Below, in pieces: positions 8,303 to 12,698 of a stretch of 12,698 bases of DNA. The DNA is from Dissophora ornata (lineage: Eukaryota; Mortierellomycota; Mortierellomycetes; Mortierellales; Mortierellaceae), in NCBI GenBank assembly GCA_025201705.1, contig MU617462.1, positions 1 to 12,698 of the forward strand, given 5' to 3'. Position 1 is the stretch's first letter. Each line of letters opens with the position of its first letter. The notes under the pieces were generated by a model that had not been told where the DNA came from, made no database searches, and worked only from the letters and a program-made list of their open reading frames with translations. The position numbers were made by a program, and so were the translations under genes.

Positions 8303-9501
8303 ATGTTCGGTCTGCGCACTGCTTTGCCCGGAGCACGCTCCTTGGGTAAGACATTGTCGATTACACCTGGCGCTATACGACACCCTGGATTTTAGTCTCT
8401 GGATCACGGGCTTTCCTGATCAGTACCAAAGTCACGGTACCTGAGGAACGGAGCGGTATCCCATAGAACAGATCCTAATACTCTGTTCCGTACTTATTCT
8501 GCTGTAATAGTTGCTTCGACCAAGGCCAGCTCCTCCAACTCCTTCCACACATCGGCCTCCGCGCTCGCAAGACCCCGTCGCTCCAGGAAAGATATTGTCA
8601 TTCAGATTCGCAAGAGCAACCTTCAAAAGCAGGAAATGAAGCGCAAGGAGTTTGAGAACTCGACACCAGACTACATTATCGGAAAGGAAACTGAGTTCAC
8701 ACGCGACCTCTTGAGACCTCAGAGTGTCTTCCAGGCTCCTCTCGCCTCTATCAAACCCGCCGATGCCAATACTACCAGCACATCCGAGGACGCCCCATCA
8801 TCATTTTCCTTCTCCAGTTCCCCATTGTCACCCTCGATCTTTTCATCGTCCCCAAGGGCCCCTCTGGTAGTCTCGACCTCAAACCCTTCTGGATACCAGC
8901 ACTTTTTGAACAAACAGGAGGCAGAACTGATTTTTGAGAAGGTTCCTCAGGTTCAGGTGCAGGAGCTGATGCTCCGATCAACTCTTGTGAACGAGAAGAC
9001 TCAGCTCCCGATTGAGAGGCAGAAGGCAGAGTTAGTCCGTCGTATCACAGCCCTTGAGAATGGAAACGCAAAGCAGATCACATTGGAGAACGTTAGGCGA
9101 GCCAGGGAAGCCTTTCAGCGTGCAGAGGGTGATACCGGTAGCCCTGAGGTCCAAGGTAAATACATACATCCAGGACACTCACCACACTCACCAAATTTAT
9201 TGAAGTAAGGCCGAGTTGCATGGTTTAGTTGCTCTCAGTCAGAGACTAAAACACCAGTCCTCTTTAATTCATCCGCCCTACCACTTTAGCTGCGATTATG
9301 ACTGTCAGAATCCAGAACTTGAACAGCCACGTTCTGAACAACAAGAAGGACAAGCACAACTACCGTCGTCTGCGCATGTTGATCCACCAGCGCCAGACTG
9401 TCCTTAAGTACCTCAAGAAGACCGACGCAGAACGCTATCATGCCTGCCTCGATCGTTTGGGATTGGAGCCTCGTGCTATTGAGGATGAGATTGTCATTTA
9501 A
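8303..9501 (+). CDS. MRPS15: Mitochondrial ribosomal protein uS15m, 3 exons, 299 aa
   Basis: Exons are 8303-8345, 8511-9155 and 9290-9501; phases agree and total 300 codons. Introns have GTAAGA and GTAAAT donors and ATAG and TTTAG acceptors. uS15 binds the central domain of small-subunit rRNA. The C-terminal core (about 215-299) shows the family signature GDTGSPEVQAAIMTVRIQNL, then NKKDKHNYRRLRMLIHQRQ, LKYLKKTDAERYHACLDRLG. The N-terminus is Arg/Ser/Ala-rich without acids for about 45 residues, as a mitochondrial presequence; exon 1 encodes only its first 14 residues. Between the two lies a Ser/Pro-rich linker (about 75-125) and a helical segment. Fungal mitochondrial S15 proteins are long compared with the 89-aa bacterial protein. 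Yeast calls this gene MRPS28. It shares an upstream region with POP5. Confidence 0.95.
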
Positions 9502-9810
9502 AGGGACCTGGCTTTGAGAGGGGTGGACGTACTAGAGTTTAGTTGGGTTGGAAAGAGGGATGCGTCTTGTAGTCATATTTCTGCTGTCACGATCGTTTTT
9601 TTTTTCTGCATATCATTGATAAAAAAAAATAAGAGAAAACTTCGTTCCAACCCTTCCTCTATAATGTCAAATGAAGACAGAGACCTAGCCGGCATCACGT
9701 CTATATCGGTTTCGAAGAAGGATCACAATTTCCCATTTGACTATGCAGCACGTCCGTCGTTTCTATGGCAAATGACCGCGCCCCAAAACAAAAAAAAATA
9801 GGGTTCCGCT

Positions 9811-9866
9811 GCTTTTCGTAGGCAAAAAAAAAAAAAGAAAAAAAAAAAAAGGCTTCTCGTAGGAAA
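9811..9866 (+). repeat. Imperfect direct repeat flanking an A-rich tract
   Basis: GCTTTTCGTAGGCAAA (9811-9826) recurs as GCTTCTCGTAGGAAA (9852-9866) on the other side of an A-rich stretch (9824-9850). The simplest reading is a local tandem duplication with expansion of the A-run. A target-site duplication beside an A-tailed insert is possible, but nothing between the copies except A's supports an element. Confidence 0.6.
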
Positions 9867-10097
9867 CATCTCGGACATCAATGCAACTTTGCGACCAATT
9901 AATTCAGGGAACGGCACAGTCGCGTATCAACAACCTCTTGATTGGGCTTCTCAGTCAATCAGGACAAGGGAAACCACCCCATTCTTTTGAACTAGGTTTG
10001 TCTCTTGGCTTAATAATAAAACCCACAGGCCAAGCCACACTGGGCTGCGGGACGGGATTAATGTTGAAGTGTACCAAAGAACGCCAGTTGCGGGCGA

Positions 10098-10652
10098 TTA
10101 AGATGCAGGGGCCTTTAGAATACGTAATACATGATCATGCTCTGACCAACGTCGCGTGCATCCGTTACGGAGAGGAAATCCTATGTCTTGCGTGGGTCCG
10201 GTCGTCGACTCAATACCCCGAATATATATATCTATACCAAAGAACATGGCATACCATATCCATGGGTTCTGTGGGAAAGCTTGGCGGTCTTGCTGGCGAG
10301 CAGGCGATATTTCCCGACCTGATCGGATGCATTGACTTTGTTTTTGGTCATACAAGTGCCGAATTGCATGTTTTTGCTCTTGGATTCGTAGATGTTCAGG
10401 AAATAGGTCATGCAGGTCTGTGATCGGCGGCTTGTGGGGTAGCTTGTGGAGCAGCTGGCGATCAAGCTTGAGAGCAGGAACAGTTACGTTTGCGCCTTCA
10501 AAACGCGACTCTGGCTGACGGTGACCCGGGCCTGGGATGTCAGTGAAAGAAGAGTGTGTTTTATGGTTGCACGCGTGACACATTCGAAACGATCGGCAGA
10601 AATGTAGACACTCCGTCGTCCGCTCTCTGTCTTTGCTCTTTCTTCCTTCCAT
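10098..10652 (-). CDS. Doubtful open frame, unknown protein
   Basis: A 184-codon frame is open on the minus strand. The middle reads as a plausible soluble protein (VTVPALKLDRQLLHKLP, then ITDLHDLFPEHLRI), but the N-terminal part runs into the pyrimidine-rich leader of the divergent paraoxonase-like gene and the C-terminal part looks random. The listed start is not supported by a family match. A second minus-strand frame (10465-10232) and a plus-strand frame (10423 and leftwards) overlap it. It may be a decayed gene, part of an intron-bearing gene, or chance. I recognise no domain. Confidence 0.12.
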   Translation of the reverse strand: MEGRKSKDRERTTECLHFCRSFRMCHACNHKTHSSFTDIPGPGHRQPESRFEGANVTVPALKLDRQLLHKLPHKPPITDLHDLFPEHLRIQEQKHAIRHLYDQKQSQCIRSGREISPARQQDRQAFPQNPWIWYAMFFGIDIYIRGIESTTGPTQDIGFPLRNGCTRRWSEHDHVLRILKAPAS

Positions 10653-10665
10653 CCCCGCAACTCCT

Positions 10666-10707
10666 CATTCTCCATTCTCCATTTTCCATTCTCCATCCTC
10701 CATTCGC
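10666..10707 (+). repeat. Heptamer tandem repeat CATTCTC in a 5' leader
   Basis: Six near-perfect 7-nt units (CATTCTC, with single-base variants CATTTTC, CATCCTC and CATTCGC) end two bases before the ATG of the paraoxonase-like gene. It continues a wider pyrimidine-rich stretch from about 10610. Pyrimidine-rich DNA directly before the start is typical of fungal promoters and leaders, but an ordered heptamer array is unusual. It shares the TTCTCCA core with the minisatellite at 1292-1363. Confidence 0.8.
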
Positions 10708-10708
10708 G

Positions 10709-12186
10709 ATGACCACTTCCGATTCCTCAAAACAAAAAACCACAAAGAACGCCACCAAGACATCTTCGAACAGTGGTGCCAAGGCTGGTACATGGAAGAA
10801 GGATGTCCTCAAGGGCGGCGTGGCCGTCATAGCCCTGACCGCCGCGCTGAGCTACAACTTTGTCAAGCACGCGGTTACCGACTTGGGTCTCTTCTTGGGG
10901 CCGGTACAGTCGTTCAATACTGCAGGATGTGAAGTCGTCCAGGGACTAGAGGCCTGCGAGGATGTTCATATCCACCATGCCTCCGGTCTCGCATTCACGA
11001 CGTGTGGAAATGCCGAGGCGCGCAAGAGCTGGTATCCGCCCATGAACCACCACAACGCCTCGACAGAGGGCGGCTTCGAGGACAAGTTTGTCATATATGA
11101 TATTGCTGTAAGCCATCCATTTCGCAAATCTGCATGTGTCCCATCCGTTTATCAAATGAAACCATTCCTCGCATGGCTCTTGTTTAATGTTCCACGCGTT
11201 TTTCCCTGTGACCCAATCTCAGTCTGGCAAGTACGACGTGAAGGAGTTGGTTGGTCTTCCAGCCGATACCGATCGAGTGTTCCACGGCCTTGACATTTTT
11301 GAGCGCTCCCCGACAGAGCTCACAATTTTTGCTGTGAACCACCGTCGCACAGGAAGTGTTATCGAGGTGCTTGAGTATAAGATTGGCGATAAGAACGTCT
11401 ACTACAAAGAGACGATCAAGCACGACCTTATCCGCACTCCGAATGATATTGTCGCGCTGGGACCTCGCTCCTTCTACGTCTCGAACGATCATCTCTACTC
11501 CGTCGGTGCTTGGAGACTGATTGAAGGTAATCTCAAAATGAAGAAATAGCACAGCAATTTTTAATTTGTTTTACGCCCATTCTAATTTCGGACCCACATG
11601 TCACTCCCACTAACTCTAACCCCACGGGTACACCTTTGTTCTTTCAGAGAACCTGCGTAGACCCTGGAGCAATGTGATCTACTACTCACCTGAGACCGCC
11701 TTCGTAGCCTTTGATCACGTCATCTCTGCCAATGGTATGACCGCTACTACAGACCGTTCGCTCGTCTATGTCTCTGCCTGCCATGGCGGTGCCATCCATG
11801 TTCTCAAACCCAAAGAGGACCACACCCTCGTCGAACAGGACCATATCAAGCTCGATTTCTACAACGATAACCCAAGCTTTGACCCGGCGACTGGTGATGT
11901 CTTGATCACAGGACATGTAAAGCCCTTGACAATGGTGGCAGGCTTGTCGGTTCCAAATGAAACTTTCAATGGGCCATCAAAGATTATGAAACTTGCGAAG
12001 AACCCGTTGGCGGAGACGGATAAAAAAGCAGCAAAGCACGTGTTGGAGACGGTGTTGGTGGATGATGGACATCTGATCTCGACGGGCACAGTTGCGGCAA
12101 TTGATCGAAAGAGGGATGTGATGTTGGTGGGAACTGCGTTCTCAGACAGGGGACTCGTGCGGTGCCCCGTCCCCAAGGGCGTTTGA
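10709..12186 (+). CDS. Paraoxonase/arylesterase-family protein, 3 exons, 413 aa
   Basis: Exons are 10709-11107, 11223-11526 and 11648-12186; the phases agree and total 414 codons. The protein is a six-bladed propeller, calcium-dependent hydrolase of the PON (arylesterase, SMP-30-like) superfamily, acting on lactones or aryl esters; the substrate here is unknown. Equivalents of the human PON1 calcium ligands are visible: E84-D85 (CEDVHI), N207-D208 (PNDIVALG), N263 (SANGMT) and D308-N309 (NDNPSFDPATGD). The His dyad is kept as H154 (VFHGLD) and H173 (VNHRR). C74 and C407 match the disulfide joining the propeller ends. A Lys/Thr/Ser-rich tail (1-33) precedes a hydrophobic segment at about 36-52 (VLKGGVAVIALTAALSY), so it is probably a type II membrane protein with the enzyme in the lumen. 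N-glycosylation sequons fit that side. Confidence 0.93.
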
Positions 12187-12226
12187 AAAATGAAGGTTGG
12201 ATCTGGATTGCAAAATCATGTAGATA

Positions 12227-12236
12227 AATAAATAAA
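12227..12236 (+). terminator. Overlapping AATAAA polyadenylation signals
   Basis: Two overlapping AATAAA hexamers lie about 40-50 nt past the stop codon of the paraoxonase-like gene, followed by a T-rich stretch near 12246. This is a good candidate for its mRNA 3' end. Confidence 0.65.
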
Positions 12237-12310
12237 AGAGACTTCATTTTTAAGTGTGTCAACACTCTTCGACCTTGTTGTTTTTAACACTGCCACGGAA
12301 ACCTGATGGC

Positions 12311-12698
12311 ATGGCGTATTCAATCTCCGACATCGAAGAGCAGCTTGCTACCTTTTTCAGCAACAATGCGGATTTCACGGAGCATGTGGAGCAGCTCGGC
12401 AGCATTACCTTCTCACTCAGCGCTTGTCATTGACTGAGGATAGGTCTAATGAAACCATTGCTACTCTGTCTGTGCTCTCCAACACAGCTGCGTTCCCTGG
12501 CGCGTTTGCTCATAGCATTGATTCCATGGACTTCCTCCTAATCAACGGCGATTTTGCACTTTTTGTTCCAAACCTCTTTATGGCCAAAATCCTCTACGGC
12601 ACTGACGAACTGGCCAGCCATGCACGAGGCAATTCTTGTGTCGCTCTAAATACTCTTTCCCAAGACTTCGCGATGGACTCTAGCCTTTTTTTTTTTTT
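12311..12698 (+). pseudogene. Unrecognised partial coding stretch, frame-broken or intron-bearing, open at the window end
   Basis: From the ATG at 12311 a frame gives a natural-looking start (MAYSISDIEEQLATFFSNN) that stops at 12433. From about 12421 a different frame is open for some 90 codons to the window end, with mixed hydrophobic and acidic residues (for example SIDSMDFLLINGDFALF and LFMAKILYGTDELASHA). No GT-AG intron can join the two simply, because no GT donor precedes the switch. So a one- or two-base indel, real or from sequencing, is the simplest reading. The end of the gene is cut by a poly-T at the window edge. I do not recognise the family. The TATA-less upstream gap from the paraoxonase-like gene is only about 120 bp. 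Confidence 0.35.
12687..12698. repeat. Poly-T at window end (poly-A at window start)
   Basis: The last 12 bases are T, and the first 11 bases of the window are A. A window bounded at both ends by homopolymers suggests a whole contig whose assembly stopped at runs, not a slice of a larger scaffold. The terminal T-run also appends artificial Phe codons to the open frame that reaches it. Confidence 0.7.

Larger units (their letters stand above)
9502..10708. other. Intergenic region with A-tracts and overlapping open frames
   Basis: This 1.2-kb gap would hold the uS15m 3' end and the promoter of the paraoxonase-like gene. It has a T10 run (9596-9605), an A9 run near 9630 and A-rich tracts at 9790-9799 and 9824-9850. 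From 9881 to 10652 three long open frames overlap: one plus-strand (9881-10423) and two minus-strand (10652-10098 and 10465-10232). None gives recognisable protein motifs, and they partly exclude each other. One could be a real or decayed gene; I cannot decide which. Confidence 0.5.

Noticed and set aside
9788..9866. Poly-A tail of a retrotransposed element
   Set aside because: No element body, gene remnant or clear target-site duplication lies beside it; local slippage explains it better.
1..12698. tRNA, rRNA, CRISPR array or bacterial-type mobile element
   Set aside because: I looked for B-box-like GGTTCRANNCC motifs with matching stems, spaced repeats and transposase motifs and saw none. 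A covariance-model scan would be needed to exclude small RNAs.

Overview
The window reads as nuclear DNA from a fungus. The genes are intron-rich, with short introns (44-165 nt) that have GTAAGT-like donors, YAG acceptors and CTGAT/CTAAC-like branch motifs. Intergenic gaps are small, and 5' leaders are pyrimidine- or CAA-rich. Gene content (Pop5, MBF1, mitochondrial uS15, a membrane-anchored paraoxonase-like enzyme, and above all an Integrator subunit) fits an early-diverging lineage such as Mortierellomycota/Mucoromycota better than a yeast. That placement is inference; no marker gene here proves it.

Layout. 1-2260 is gene-poor: homopolymers, strand-asymmetric purine/pyrimidine tracts, a degenerate 13-14 nt minisatellite and a CAA microsatellite. 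2261-6020 (minus) is a 10-exon gene that I reconstruct as INTS13 (Asunder), a subunit of the Integrator complex; all exon phases agree and give 1008 codons. 6370-6928 (minus) is MBF1 in two exons. 7276-8045 (minus) is POP5, the RNase P/MRP protein, in three exons. 8303-9501 (plus) is mitochondrial ribosomal protein uS15m in three exons, divergent from POP5 across a 257-bp shared promoter. 9502-10708 holds A-tracts and overlapping open frames with no convincing gene. 10709-12186 (plus) is a paraoxonase/arylesterase-family enzyme in three exons with an N-terminal membrane segment. 12311-12698 (plus) holds an unrecognised, apparently frame-broken or partly intron-bearing coding stretch that runs into a poly-T at the window edge. 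The window begins in poly-A and ends in poly-T, as a short contig broken at homopolymers would.

How the genes relate. INTS13, MBF1 and POP5 lie head-to-tail on the minus strand and all act in nuclear transcription or RNA processing, but they are separately transcribed genes, not an operon. POP5 and uS15m may share regulation through their common upstream region. The most notable content is the Integrator subunit: the complex is missing from model yeasts, and this copy carries a large Arg/Gly-rich insertion before a conserved C-terminal motif.
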